A DNA stretch of 64,000 nucleotides from Hofstenia miamia (GCA_004352715.1 SCFE01000095.1:258743-322742); one strand, 5' to 3'; shown: positions 22,526 to 35,600, numbered from the stretch's first letter. Notes: a model not told the origin generated them from the sequence alone. A program made the numbers and translations.

Positions 22526-24875
22526 TTAATAGCTATGTAGCAATGCTAGATCAATTCCGTCCCATTTACAAATTTTAAAAAATGTATGCAGTATGAATAA
22601 ATATTATTGAAATACAATACTTCTCAATTGAGATGAATATGTTACTTTCTTAACGAAAACCGGCAAGTTTTCAATTTGGACTCGCATCAGAGAGCTGTTA
22701 TAAGAACCGTACTGAGTTCTATCGTTCTTTCTAAAAATTCATGGTAATACAATAAGCATGGATGCATTGATAAAGAAAAATCTTTAATATTTCCGAAAAC
22801 TATCAATAAAGATAAAGCGGTTCACACTAAATAATCTAACTGATCAATGTGAGCATCATAGTAACTTCTATATAGCTACATGTGAACCGCCCATCTTGTA
22901 AAATTAACTTGTTCCTGGAAAGTAAAGCTGCAAAAATTATTCTAATATTGTATGCTTCAAAAATAATTGCATGAGGAAAAAGAAATGTATAATAAAGATA
23001 GGACCATTTGCTGATCGAATTCATATTGAATCTTTGTTTTAGCAGAGATGATAAATACTTGAAAAAGTTGACAATAATCAAAGCAGTCCTCCCTTGCGGA
23101 TTTCAAAACTGATTTTTTTGCCTTAGTAATAAAGTATTTCATGAAAAATTTTGAAAAGAACTAAATGGGTAATATGCAATTTATAACGATCAATTTTGGG
23201 TGTGGGGATCAAAATTGAAGTGTCCCATCAGAAATTTCTAGATAAGCTTCTGTAGAACCCCAACTGAACAAGTTATGCAACTCATTTAGAGGACTATGTT
23301 ATTATGTTTCATAATTCCCTTAATGGTTAAATAAATATTATTTTGAATAGCACTTTTTTTTAATTGTATATACAGTACAATATGTAAAGGTACCCGTATT
23401 GTGCGTCAATATATTCCAAAATGCGTTATTTGCACATCATATAGTAGTAATTAGGCTAAGATTCTCCAACCCGAATCAAACTTGTTTGCTGGAATTTGAT
23501 TTCAAAATTTGGTGATTCATTTGTGTTTAGAAACAATTAGAAAGTTTGTGATAAAAGCAATAAATTTGAAATGTAATTGTATTAATAATTGCAAAATATG
23601 CAATTCAATGACCTCGAGTGTTTCTGTTGATTAAGTTCTTGATGCCTGTACTGAAAAATGGACATCGCAATAACCTTTAATGGCAGAGGAAATCTCGCCA
23701 CATAATTTATGAAAATGTTTTCTCTAACTTAGGTGCTATAATTTCGATTGAAGCTTCATTTATAGTTATAATAATAATTACAGAGTACTAAATTGGAGTT
23801 GTAAATAACCAATTAATTGAATAAAAGCAGCTTGATTGTAATAATTTTATTATATATAGCGTACAAATAAAAAAAATATCATTTACATGTATATGAATTT
23901 CCTCTGAAATATAACATTTCCTTTGAGTATCAACATTTAAATATTTTAGAAAAATTATTATTTTTTTCACTATTTTAGAATTGAATGTCCCAGTTCAACC
24001 TAGCTCATAGTCTTCCGGTTCTACAACTACGTTGCACATTATGAATGACCATTTGACTTTCACTCATAAACGTATATATGGGAGGGGGGGGATGAGGGTA
24101 AGTAACCGCCTCCCTAAGCACAAAGCAAAAGTGTTTACCTTTATTTTAATATTAACAGTTAATTAGAAATATGGATACTCAAAACAGATAGTTTGCTGAA
24201 TAAGCATTAGACTTGTAAATAAGCACCAATCCTAACCCCACCACCATTAATCTGTAGCTGGGTGAACCGTAGAAAAAATTCGCACTCACATTTCCCCAGC
24301 TCAAATCTTCTGAAGTCCTACGCCTAGATGCTTTTACTCAATAAAATGTATTTATCAATTATTTATTTGTATAATTTTAGTCAAATCTCTTCTAGACACA
24401 AATCGCAACAACATATACGTTATTTTTCCAACACCCCTAGGTCGTCAAGTATTGGCAAGAGATGTAATGATCTCGTTAACAGGCAATAATCAAGTCATTC
24501 TTCCCTCCATCACTAGAAAGACGGACACGTTTAGTACAGAAACCCTCATCTTCATCCTTCTGATATGAAAGAATTTTCTAATAGTTTCATTAATCCGCAG
24601 TATTGATGAAATGAAAATTCTAAGAATCTAAAACATTACTAAAAAAAGATAGATTTTTTAAATAGTTGACAAAGGTTATTGTAATTAAATTTACAAGTCT
24701 AAATTTATTTTCAACTGTCATATAAAAATAATGAAGATAAAAATGCATGCTAAAGATTTCTAAAATATACAATTAGGAGCGAATCGGTTTCTTGAAACGA
24801 ATATGAATTTTTATCACTTTCTACTATTTTTATAAGACAAAGCATTTATCTATATCTGCATTAAGCAAGCGTTAC
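22526..24875. other. non-coding stretch, no gene seen
   Basis: AT-rich DNA without convincing exons. A GGGAGGGGGGGG tract with a matching CCTCCC lies at about 24080-24114. Confidence 0.45.
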
Positions 24876-25440
24876 GAGTGGCATACGCAAGAGGGACATG
24901 GCAGAATGTCCCTTGTTAGGCTTTCAACATTGATTTTGACCATAGATGGACGCGGGTGTGATTTCTTATAACCGAATTGCTCCGCACCAGCAGTGAGTGG
25001 TCAAGCAAACGCACCCACATTTTTTTAGAAAAATTCACCCACTATTTTCTAAATGTTGCCTGTCACTTCAATTAATTAAGCCAAAAAATGTCAACCACCT
25101 AATTGACTTTATATTAATTTTGTTTAATTGAGTGGATGATGTCAAATATATTATATTATTATATATAGATTTTGTAGTATAATTAAGATTGTATTAGTTT
25201 AGTATTACACATACAACTGCACAATGCACCGCATCCGTGTGGGTAAAACCGCAACCCGCGCTGGTAAACCCGCACCCACGTCCATCCTTGATTTTCATAG
25301 ATTAAATAAAAAAATGTAAAAAGTGAAAAAATATTAACTAACAAGAGGAACAATTTTTTCAATACTTGCCAATTCGACCTTCTTCTCGTCATTCAAGTTG
25401 ATCACAACTGAGATGCTCATCATTTTGAAATCCTGTGTGC
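24876..25440 (+). mobile_element. hAT-like MITE, same family as 9400-9633, split by another MITE
   Basis: Starts GAGTGGCATACGCAAGAGGG, matching the 9633 terminus CAGTGGCGTACGCAGGGGGG in 16 of 20 positions. Family homology continues (GGACATGGCAGAATG, TTGATTTTGAC) until about 24940. It resumes after the inserted element at about 25288 (TTGATTTTCATAGATTAAAT, compared with TTGATTTTGACTGGATAAAT in the other copy). The right end was not located. Confidence 0.6.
24938..25287. mobile_element. 350-bp MITE nested in the hAT MITE, flanked by TTGATTTT
   Basis: The terminal inverted repeats are GATGGACGCGGGTGTG (24945-24960) and the complement of 25271-25286, GATGGACGTGGGTGCG: 14 of 16 positions match. 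The octamer TTGATTTT flanks both sides (24930-24937 and 25288-25295), the 8-bp duplication expected of a hAT insertion. The uninterrupted family copy near 9560 has this octamer only once. GC-rich sub-terminal words (AACCCGC, CCGCACCCAC) support a hAT-type MITE. Confidence 0.7.
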
Positions 25441-25634
25441 GACCTTGAGCGTAGCAAACGCAATGGAATATCTCTAATAAGAAACTTAAATACTAAATTT
25501 TTACATAATTTTTAAACTTCATTATTTAGGTGAGTGACATCCAACGTTATTTTAATCTTTTCAAATTTTAGTGCACTGTAATTTAGGAGACTTGAACTGT
25601 AGCATGTACACCTATATACACACACTCACACACA

Positions 25635-25639
<5 letters not shown>

Positions 25640-25666
<27 letters not shown>

Positions 25667-25766
25667 NNNNNNNNNNNNNNNNNNNNNNNNNNNNNNNNNN
25701 NNNNNNNNNNNNNNNNNNNNNNNNNNNNNNNNNNNNNNNNNNNNNNNNNNNNNNNNNNNNNNNNNN

Positions 25767-25797
<31 letters not shown>
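25640..25797. repeat. CA/TA microsatellite with 100-N gap
   Basis: A CACACA run passes into (TA)n, 100 N (25667-25766), then more (TA)n. The YIYIYI open frames over it are artefacts. Confidence 0.95.
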
Positions 25798-25800
<3 letters not shown>

Positions 25801-26963
25801 CTAATAGTCAGTTCAACAAAGAATTGATATAAAATAAATTGCATTTAATTTAATTCATATATGCTGACAAAAAGGAAAGTTCCAGTTATTAATAATTTTT
25901 AATTATAATTCATATTAATTTTAAAACTAATGCAGATATTGAGTAATTCTATCGTGAAATAACATCTTTAATGCTGTTCAAAAATATACATATTTCAGAA
26001 ATTCAAATCCTTGGATCTCAAAAGACCCTATAAGCGACTAGTATAATTTTGGCCAAAAATTTTGATTTCAATTTCTGAGAAAATATTAATCAGTTTTAAG
26101 GCCTATACATATTATTTCTAAACATTTTCAGGGACAACTCAAGTTTTTCAGAAAAATCACATGTAATACTTGTATTTATTGTTTGTTTTTTGTATGTTTG
26201 TGCATAAAATTTAAATTTTTAATGAACATTTGCAAAGTATTTTATAACTATTATATCAAAAAATGCTTCCATATACCATTATAAATTTATAAAAGATGTG
26301 CTAACTTGTTTTTTTGATTGAAGAAATCATCCTTGGAATTTTGTGTTTTTATATTTTCTTCAAACCTTAAGCAAAATATATAAAAATTGATTAAAAAAAA
26401 TTCATTTTTATTCCTAAACGTGTGTTCTGGATCATAGGTGTAAACGAAATTAAAAAATTTCATTTTTATAAAAGCACATTTTTTAAACAATTACACATAT
26501 AGGGTCTCTGGAAACTCAAGTTCTAATTTTAATTTCAATAATTTTATATTACTTACTGTTGTGTTAATATATAGTGCAAACACAATACATGTATGTAATC
26601 TCAGGAATGGCCATACTATTTATAGTGTTATTTGCCTAAAAGCGTAAGATTAAGTTAATCTTTTCACATCATTGGAAACTACATTTAGTCACATTTTATA
26701 AAAAACCATTCAGTATAAATGAGCAAAATAAATTTTTAATGATGCTTCCTGTACTCATGAAATTTGAAAAATCAAAAATGAAACTTTGGAGGTTTCTAAA
26801 ATTGTTTTAAAATTAATTATAAAACAAAAAAAGATTTGAAATTTGAAATATAAGGAGAAAGATTCGCTTAAAAGTAGTGTTTCCCATAATCAAATGTAAT
26901 TGGTTAATAACATTTGGAGAATATATTTTCTATCGATTTCATTAATTCAACCATCGTCGCGAA
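25798..26963. other. non-coding stretch upstream of the GPCR-like exon
   Basis: AT-rich, no repeat or coding region recognised. It would hold the promoter or 5' UTR of the downstream exon, but I cannot point to a core promoter. Confidence 0.4.
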
Positions 26964-27284
26964 ATGACGTCGCCTCATGATTCGCTTCCCCTTTACTTTA
27001 TGCTAGAGGTATCTGTGAACTTCATTGGCTTCATTGGCGCAATATTTGTCATTCTTGTATACACATGGCATACCAAAAAATTAGGAGCTAAATACATCAT
27101 GTTGGTCTCAATCAGCGGTGTTGATTTAGTCGCAAGTGCTTTTTACTTTACAATGCGTTTCATCATCCTGTATTTCCCCTGTCATTCCTTGGTGTATATC
27201 ATTAGCATTGGTGCCGACTTTGCAATATCTACGTCTTACGTCTTGCTTGTTTGCTTAATAACTTCGGGAAGGTTTTTTTCAGTG
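26964..27284 (+). CDS. first coding exon of a rhodopsin-like GPCR (partial gene)
   Basis: 107 codons from ATG to a GT donor (AGTG|GTAATT at 27285), phase 0. The peptide is strongly hydrophobic in three blocks. TM1 is at about residues 11-34 (FMLEVSVNFIGFIGAIFVIL), followed by the short basic loop HTKKLGAK. TM2 is at about 44-71, with SISGVDLVASAF where class A receptors have SLAxADL. A cysteine at about 73 (FPCHSL) sits where the conserved TM3 disulphide cysteine belongs. TM3 is at about 76-101 and ends LITSGRF, in the place of the D/E-R-Y motif. The TM1 GN motif is not seen, and GRF in place of DRY is unusual. Downstream exons (TM4-7) were not found. It would be a plasma-membrane receptor; ligand unknown. 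A relic is possible, since only one exon is visible. Confidence 0.55.
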
Positions 27285-29840
27285 GTAATTTTTTTATTTT
27301 CTTTAACATGCCATATAATATATAATTAAATTTTGCCTCAGGCAATTGATTTGTTTGTCTGGTATAGGACTACAGTACAATTTTCATCGGTTCTATATGT
27401 GATTAACAAAGATTTCTTCAATGGGTATTATAATAGACGTTATCACATTAAACGTACTATATTTAAAAAGTGAACGATCAGAAAGTGTTTGGTATGATTT
27501 TATTTATTACATTAAAGTTATTACTTTACGCACTATCACAATAGCAAATTCTATTGCACTCAAAGGATAAACAGTCAATTTATAAAGGGCAAGTATATGT
27601 ATACAAGTTAGAATTGTTTATGATGCATAACAAATTTCAATTTAAAATGTCGCTGATATCAACGTCTTGACTGCAAATGTTTACATATAATAATTTTGAT
27701 GTTATATTTTGGCAAAATATTCATTCAAGATTAATGCTTCTGCTAAAATTAGTTTGTAACAAGTATAACATGACTTTTATAGTTTAACAAGCAAATCGTC
27801 TAAAGCACTACTTATTATATTGATTTAGCATCCAAATATGATGCCGAAATGTGTTTAATGAATGTTAATGTTTGCATGCATGATATAATGTCATTCCTTG
27901 ATTTATAACATTAACACAATATCGACAAATTTTAAATTAAATTATATCAGATAATGGTTTCAAGAATATTATTTTAATATAATTGACAACTCAAAAATGG
28001 ATGGAATCTCCGTAAAAACCAAATGTAAAGAATTGAAAGTTTAATATAAATCAATATATTTAGCGAAAACTGTGCCAATCAAATGAAAATATTGAATTTT
28101 TCTGAAAATTATAATGACTATTTTTTGCGTTTATTTTATATGGCAAGGGTAGCCATTGTGTTATAGTCTTTTGTCGGTGTCGAGATGGCCTAATTAAGCA
28201 GATCATGGCGTCGCCTAATAGAGATGAGGATAAGATATTATTTTGAGAAAACGGTTGAATCAGATTATTTAACAATATCTAATTTATCAAATTCCTATCT
28301 ATCATAGCCACTAAGTGAAACCTTCCAATCAATTTCAATTCATTGCAATTAATTGATGTCAAATTATCAATTTTAATCAGAAAATATTAATTTATTTACT
28401 TATTTAACAAGTAATTGCGATTACATGTATTGCCAACTTGTAGTTAACGAATCAATTAATTTATATATCATTTCAAGATAGTGGGAGCGGAGCAAGCGAA
28501 ATCGAGATGATGAAGAGGGGGGGGGGGAATGGAAACAGGGAGCAGAGAGCGATTTCTTAAATACATTACAAATGTAGCTATTTAAAAACTATAGCAGTTT
28601 ATATGTTTTATGTTAATTGTAGATCGAATGTGAGCTTTGTGCGAGTTATAGGTGGAAAAGTGCAGTGGAAAGTCTTTTGTTGACTCGACCCGGCCTGCAG
28701 ATTCGGCTACAAGATCTCAATAAATGTGTCTAAGTATGGTGATAAAATTGTTGAAGGTACCCTTGCTGCTCATATTTGAATTTTACAGTTTTTTAGAAAT
28801 ACATTTCTTAAATGTCAGGTTGACGAAGCACCTTGACCCGATTTGATCCAGCCCAAGCCGATCCGAAGTACCCTGTGAATTGTGCGCTGGAGGAAAATCT
28901 TATTGGGAGTAGATCAAATAGTTGTGCTCGCAAGAATCAATGCTACCCCATAATAGGGTTTGAGTGCCAACGAAGCCCTGGTTGCAAAGTCAATTATATT
29001 TAGCGAAGTATCAAGCGTGCAACCAAAATATGATTTTCTTCACATGTAGAACTGTGATCAAAACGGCTTCGAATAAACGGGTCTATAATAATGTTCATGT
29101 CTAAAAAATAGACCCTAAATTTCTGGTTAAAAAAGAGTGCTAAAAATCTTTATTAGGGCATAAACGTAGACTTAACTGCTTCATCTTGATATAAAATGCA
29201 GCATGCACATCAATAAAATCAACATATTTCAATTTCGTACATATATATACATTATATCTTTGCTATGCTCAAAGTTGATGAAATCTTCTAACATACGTAT
29301 CCAATATTATATGAATTCTGAAATATAATTCAAAACTCTACAATTGTATTTAACTACATGAAATTGAAAACCGAGGGCCTTGCTTATTGTAGTTAGTTTC
29401 TGTCTATATATTAAATGGAGGAAGCATTTATACTCATTTTCTTGAAGCACAATCATATTCATGTGTGTGAAAATGTTGTTCGCCAAAAAACTTTGATGCT
29501 AAGCATACGTTGTAAAGATTAAACCTACATAGAAGCAGAGAATTCTTGCTGAAAAACATCATTTTTAAGTAACCTCTTTCTCAATATAATGATTTATGAC
29601 AATCAATAAAAATGTTCACTGTAAAATACATCCTAAATATACCGGCAGTTGTTTTGACATTACGATTAATAGTCTCCGTATGTTAATTTTTTAAAATAAT
29701 TTTATTACTTATTGAATTGAAAAGGAATTTGAACATAATTTCAACATGAAGTGTTTGATTTCATTGTACACATTATTGATGATTTTCTAATATTTTCACT
29801 AATTATTATTGCATATATAATTTTCTAACGTAATTAGCAA
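27285..29840. other. intron or intergenic DNA
   Basis: I searched for exons that continue the GPCR frame (phase 0) and found none convincing. An 11-G run lies at 28517-28527. Confidence 0.4.
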
Positions 29841-30046
29841 GTGGTGTTCGGCGGCTGTAATCTAGTACTTTGAATTCTTTTTCCACAACTTCCTGTTGAA
29901 ATTCAAAAATCAGATTAAAAATTCTCTTTGCACTTCACCAATCAGTATTTCGAAATGCTATGCGAAACCATTGTACTAGTCGTCAGCTAGATCATATCTT
30001 TCACTTAGTTCTTGTGATGTTTTTGTCTTGAGCTTGGTAATTTCCA

Positions 30047-30240
30047 CTAGTGCTCGGCGGTCTACGAAAAAACAGCAACCGTGACTTCCACTCAAAACCA
30101 AAACCGAACCGAGAAAAAATAATTTTAACCAAGGTTCTCGGTTTTTCAGCAGAAGCAGTAGTCTATAATTTATTTCCAAGAAACAATGCAGTCGTCTTGG
30201 TGCCAACCGCAAAATGCTTGTCAAGTTGAAACGTAATTTT
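30047..30240. mobile_element. probable hAT-like MITE end (CTAGTGCTCGGCGG)
   Basis: CTAGTGCTCGGCGGTCTACG at 30047-30066 resembles a hAT terminus. AAGTGGTGTTCGGCGG, 200 bases upstream at about 29839, repeats the word in direct orientation. Sub-terminal ACCGAACCGAG and its partial complement CTCGGTTTTT are present. The far end is not resolved. Confidence 0.35.
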
Positions 30241-30541
30241 GCTTACATTTGCTAACAACTTAATTCAATGTTCTGAAAATATATTTAAAAGGTAGTTCTT
30301 TCTTGAATACCGTTTTATTAATACGGATAGTAGTTAGTTAAAACTGTGGTTTGATGTGTAAGAAAATCGAAACTGATCTCATTTTTGAGTTAACTGTACA
30401 TAAATTGAAGAACTTCTAAAAATTCAAAACATTGTAGCCAGGTTATTTTTATACCTGGCCTGCTACTCTTTTTCTAACTAACGCTCTGTTTCATGATTTA
30501 GAATCTGTTTAGATGATATAGAATCTACGATTGTTCATACT

Positions 30542-32250
30542 TTATTTTTGGATTTTAGCTCTACCTTCTATACAGTTTTGCCAAATAACCTTAATGCAAT
30601 CATTAATCAAAATGTGTGTGAAAATGAAAAATGGTTTGGTAATTGGCTGCATTCTTATCTAAATCTAAGTGATTGGAAACAATGTGTTTTGTGTTTTTAC
30701 TAGTGTTTTGCATTTTTAGATTTAACGCTGCCGATGCCCGCCCTGCTCCCATATATCTTCCAATGCCCGGTTCCCGGCCGTTGGAATTCTCCACGCAGGA
30801 ACGGGGGCGGCCCGGTCCTCCCGCCATCTATTGAAAAAAATTTGAAATACTACGAAATTCAATCAAAATACACAAAAGTACTATATAATTCTGTCTTTTA
30901 GTGAGAAACTTCTTACGACTCCTATTAAATATATTAATTCTATCAAAGATCATGCATAGGGCTTAGTGTTTTGCACTTCTGTCATTTTATTACAGAAATT
31001 TACAACAAAATTTAAACATTTTTGCGGCAAAAGCATAGATTTCGCTGTAAATTATTAAATTTCTTTTTAAAAGGCGAAAAAGCTTACGTCATTACAGCAT
31101 ATTATCTTATGATTATGCCAGACTTTATTTGAGCGGGCATAACATATGCCCGGTTATTTGAGCGCCCAATACCTGTCCGCCTGGTCAAAGTAAAAGGCCG
31201 GTACCCGCCCTCCCTTCTGCCCAGCGGGCACGGGTTGCCCAGTTTGCCCGCAAACCACTAGTTGTTACCTCTTATGGCAAATCAGCTAAGCATAAATAAA
31301 CATTAGTGGGCATACCGCAAGGTGGTCCAAGCTCTCCAATTCTCTTTGTTAACTGCACGAACAACATAAAAGTTTCTAAATGATTGCAGTGGCAATGCTA
31401 TAAAATATTGTAGCAATAAACCAACTGAAAATCGTATCTTTTAAGATTCTCTGATGACACAGCTTTAATATACGTAATCAAGCATAATAGTGCAAGAGAA
31501 GATTTTAAAGGCGCCCAAAATAATCTTAACTTCGCTTGTGATCAATACAATATGAATGATATGAATTTTTTGCTGAATAACAATAAATCAAAAGAATTGA
31601 TTTTTGCGAATAATAACTTCAAAATGAAGCACTGCTACAGTATGGTAAATATACTCTCCTTTGAATAAATGGACACACCATTGAAACTTACATGCTGCGA
31701 ATATCTGGGTGTCATCATTGATAACAAATTATCATTTGAGAAACATATAGGAAAAATTCTTAGGGAAGTATACTTCATTGCTAACTCACGTATGTTTGTT
31801 AGTAGATTTATAAATGAAAACACGCGTTGGTATATATTCAAAGCTTATATTCTTAGTGTTATCACATATGCTTCATCGGCATGGCTTGGACATCTTAATA
31901 ATTCACAAAAACAAAAACTGCGTTTACCAGAAGAAGATATTATGTCCTCATAGTTTGTTTCAAAAACTGTAAATAACATCATATCCAATAATAAACATCC
32001 TCTTCACCGGATAATGTGCAGCAAAGAAAGTAATTCACATATGTCTCTCAGGCATCTTAGAAGCACTTTATATTGCAGGACGTCTAGAAAACAGAAAACG
32101 TTTACTGTGTTTGCACGTCAATATTTGACAACAAATACATTAACTGATTGCTTATAAAAACTGAATATTACCTATTGCCGCTTAGATTGCAACCTTTCCT
32201 TTTTATTATATTGATACGAGAAATAAAACTTTTATTATTATTATTATCAA
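30542..32250 (+). pseudogene. second decayed LINE, RT to 3' tail, split by an insertion
   Basis: RT sequence begins LFLDFSSTFYTVLP and continues to WLHSYLNLSDWKQCV at about 30687. It is then broken by about 560 bases of foreign DNA and resumes at about 31263 with VTSYGKSAKHK, VGIPQGGPSSPILF and FSDDTALIYV (the catalytic DD). Thumb and later parts follow: CCEYLGVIIDNKLSFEKHI, SVITYASSAWLGHL and, after a stop, HPLHRIMCS and LRSTLYCRTSRKQK. The 3' end is an ATT simple repeat (about 32232-32247) after AATAAAACTT, like the tails of many LINEs. Motifs differ from the LINE at 5519-7340 (PQGGPSSP compared with PQGT.LGP), so it belongs to another lineage. Confidence 0.85.
30700..31261. mobile_element. 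GC-rich hAT-like insertion inside the LINE
   Basis: Interrupts LINE RT coding sequence. Ends are CTAGTGTTTTGC on the left and, reversed, CTAGTGGTTTGC on the right, 11 of 12 positions matching. Both ends carry strikingly GC-rich sub-terminal DNA (for example GATGCCCGCCCTGCTCCC, GGGGGCGGCCCGGTCC and CAGCGGGCACGGGTTGCCC) around an AT-rich centre. TAGTGTTTTGCA recurs inside at about 30966, so it may be a composite of two copies. A clean target duplication was not found. Confidence 0.65.
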
Positions 32251-32460
32251 ACAAGAACTTCTAAGCCAATTTTAAAATGGATAACATATTTACGCAACAT
32301 ATAACACAAAAAACAAATATATACACCAATAAAAGCAGTAGTAAAATGGCAACAAGTCGTCTGATTGTATCACTATGCAAATCATCTAATGATATAATGC
32401 TTTGTAAATGTTTTGAAAATTGTACCAACTGAAAAGTTGATCAATGATCATCCTTTCTAG

Positions 32461-32600
32461 AAGTTGAAGAGGAAAAAGAAAACTTGCAATGGAAGAGCAG
32501 AATTCTGAAAAGGATTCTCTCTAATATGTATGTCAAAGAAAAAGCACAGAACACAGAGAAGCAAGTGAAATACCTTAGCTTTTGCAAGCACTGCCAAAAT
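32461..32600 (+). CDS. probable internal exon encoding a charged, coiled-coil-like segment
   Basis: 140 bases between a good acceptor (ATCATCCTTTCTAG) and a consensus donor (AAAT|GTAAGA). Only one frame is open across it. It reads VEEEKENLQWKSRILKRILS, then NMYVKEKAQNTEKQVKYLSF and CKHCQN, entering in phase 1 and leaving in phase 0. The Glu/Lys-rich stretch with spaced hydrophobics suggests a helix or coiled coil. The final CKHC could be the first half of a zinc-binding site continuing in the next exon, but that is inference. No family recognised and no partner exons located. Composition is clearly richer in G and C than the surroundings. Confidence 0.45.
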
Positions 32601-35600
32601 GTAAGAATACTAATATAATTTGGTATGCTCTTCAATCAAAAAACCTCATTTAAATATGTACTCTAAGCAACTTGCAATGCCAAAGATCAACTTAGTACTC
32701 AAAAGGTTTGTTATTATTATAATCACTAATACAAAAATGTTTACGGAACAATACCTTCGGCATATTATTAATAGGGTTTTAATTTATTTAATTTTGATCT
32801 TATATAATTTAAAATTTTTAATCAAATTTAGCATTCCAACTTCAGTAAAATTCAAAATTTATATTTAAATCTTAAATTTTGTTTGAAAAATGAATTTTTC
32901 TATCACTGATTTAAATATACTCTATAACAATTTTTTTAATGTTTTGCAATATAAATTTTGGGGTTGTTCTTTAGTTTGCCATTATTTGTGCTATTCTTGT
33001 TTTCATTGGCTTAGCTGCAATTTTAAAGTAAATTTATCTTGTTTGAAACAACTTCAATTCATAGTGACATTGCAAAGTTGTTATTTTTGAATTTAGACAT
33101 AAAAAATTAATAAGGGAGGTAATACTATAAGAAGCTCAACTATTTAAACTCTATCAATATATTATGATTATAGTTGATGACAATTTTAGGAACTAGATTA
33201 TTACAAAGCTTACAAAGAAGTAGATTTGCATGAACAATTTCGTAAGTATATGTCCATTTTTTATCTCAAGATAGTGTTGAAGCACTTAGCATTTTCTATT
33301 CGCATTAAAAAAACATAAGTATTTTTTAAGTCCGTGTTTATTTATTGTTAGAATACTTATTTAAATTCGGATCTGTTTCGGATTGAAAACTAGATTTTTT
33401 TTAAAATTCGGATCGGATCTTATAATGTTGGATCCGATTCCATCTCAGTTTTGGTCACTTTCTTGATCGCAACGGAGATCGACCCCGTCAGAAAATCCTG
33501 TGTATTCACCTGAAACATAGGATAGTAAGTCGAGGTTTTAGCAATAGAAAATAAAAAAAACTATATAGTGATGTATCAATTCCAAATTCAAAATTCAATA
33601 AGCTTAATGTGTCCTGTCATTCTGGTCAGGGTACTATCCGGTCAAACTTTTCCTTAAATGAATTATTTCTTTGAACTACAATAACTCTCATTTTTATGGA
33701 AATTTGTCACAATTTATCACATTAATATATATGAAGGTATTCATCTTCAAAGCATTCCATTGATTAAAGTTTAGAGGAATGACAAAAACATCTCATGCTC
33801 GAGAGGCTTCAAATATATGTAAAACAGAGATCTTTATTGAAGTATCACTTATAATTTCACAAAAGCGGTATTTTAAAAGTTTATGAATACATTGAACATA
33901 TTTACAACTTATTATTCAATTGCTCTTCTTAATTTTTGTAATGTGTTGTGTTTTGTTTTTGAATCTTTTAATTCTAATATAATTTTAGTTTTAAAAATTC
34001 AAGGCATAACAATGAATATGCTTTATGCATTTACGTGAGCAAATTTGAAACCATTTGTTTAATTTAATTGAATGTACTTTTCTATATAATACATATTTAA
34101 AAAATCAGACTATTTGGCTATTATTTATCATAAAAATTTCTAGTTTTTAATCAAGTCTATTTAAAGGTGTGCATTTAATTTAACCTTTTCAGCATTGTGT
34201 AAAGAAATATTTTAGAATTGTCTATTTGCTATTTGCACTATCCCGATTGCCTGATCATTATCCAATTAGCTATTAACTTTAGAAAATTTATAAATTTATT
34301 AGTCCCGTTATATGCAATTGGTAAATTGTTTGCATGAGGCTTTAGTCACTTGATCCCAGCATAATGGAACTGATTGAAGTGTTCTGCCTTTCAAATTGTG
34401 AAAATGCATGTTGGAAATCCGGCATAATATAATTCTTGCCATTAACAATAATTTGTAATGAACAAAAGCAACATCATTTTATTAACCTCTTCTGTTACCA
34501 GCACCATGACATCTTAGTTTCATGATGTAAAAATATAAAAAATTTTGTTTATTAAATATGAACATGTACTGAAATTTTTCGATGTTAATTTTTACTAGTC
34601 ACTATATAAGGATAACATCAGATCAAGTTAAAAACACATTTATTAAAGCAATTCTGTTGTCTCCGCCCGAAGAAGCAATACCATCTATACAGCAGTAAAT
34701 ACAAAAATACGCAAAAAGATTAATTACTAGAATTTAACAAAATTTGATTATTATATATTTACACACGGAAATGTCTATTAGATTACGAAGGCTATATAAA
34801 TGTTAAATTTAATTTTAATTAGACAAAATACTACGGTTATAATTTAGCTTAAAACACAAAAATTTCTCTCGCTTGCTATTGATATTCTGACTAATTATGT
34901 AAAAGGAAGGCTTTATCTATTAGATAGACACATATTACATTTGAAAGTTTACATACAACTAGATATATACACACTAAATCTAGAGTGTATTTGAGCCCTC
35001 AAACATGTTAAACACACTGTCAAAGCGATAACAAACATCAACTTGTTATGTTTTGACAGTTAGGTGAGCTTTTAGTAGTTTTTACTCAACTGCTTTGATT
35101 TCTTCTTGTCTGATTGAAGTCTTAAGTGACTCATTTAAGCACTTCATCTACAAAGTTTTCTCAGCCAGTTTAGTATATCAAGAATTTCACGATCATATTC
35201 ACACTCAGGTTTTAGATTAACCTTGAGCTAGTATCATAAATTTATTTCTGATTTGAGTAGTCGGATACATTGTGATATTTTCAACCTATTAAATGTTGAT
35301 CCTGATACAAATACGAAGCAATATTTTCTTTGAAATACAAATGGGAGCATGTTGCAAGAATTTCTTGACATCTACAAAATGGAATAAATTTTAATGCCAG
35401 CTTCACAAGCGCAAATGAGACTAATATAATGTAGTTATGCTTAGATTTGTGTTACATATTTATGTGTAGGACTATACATCCAAAAATATTTGAAACAAAT
35501 AGGCGTAGATCCCAAGCTTCCGAAAAATTATTGACTTAGGCTAGGTAGCGACAGTAGATAATTTTCAGAGAAATGATATTTGTATTATCCAGCTTGATTC

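Noticed and set aside
25571-25844. YIYIYI-type open frames over microsatellites (also 45197-45574)
   Set aside because: Translation of (TA)n; no biological coding signal.
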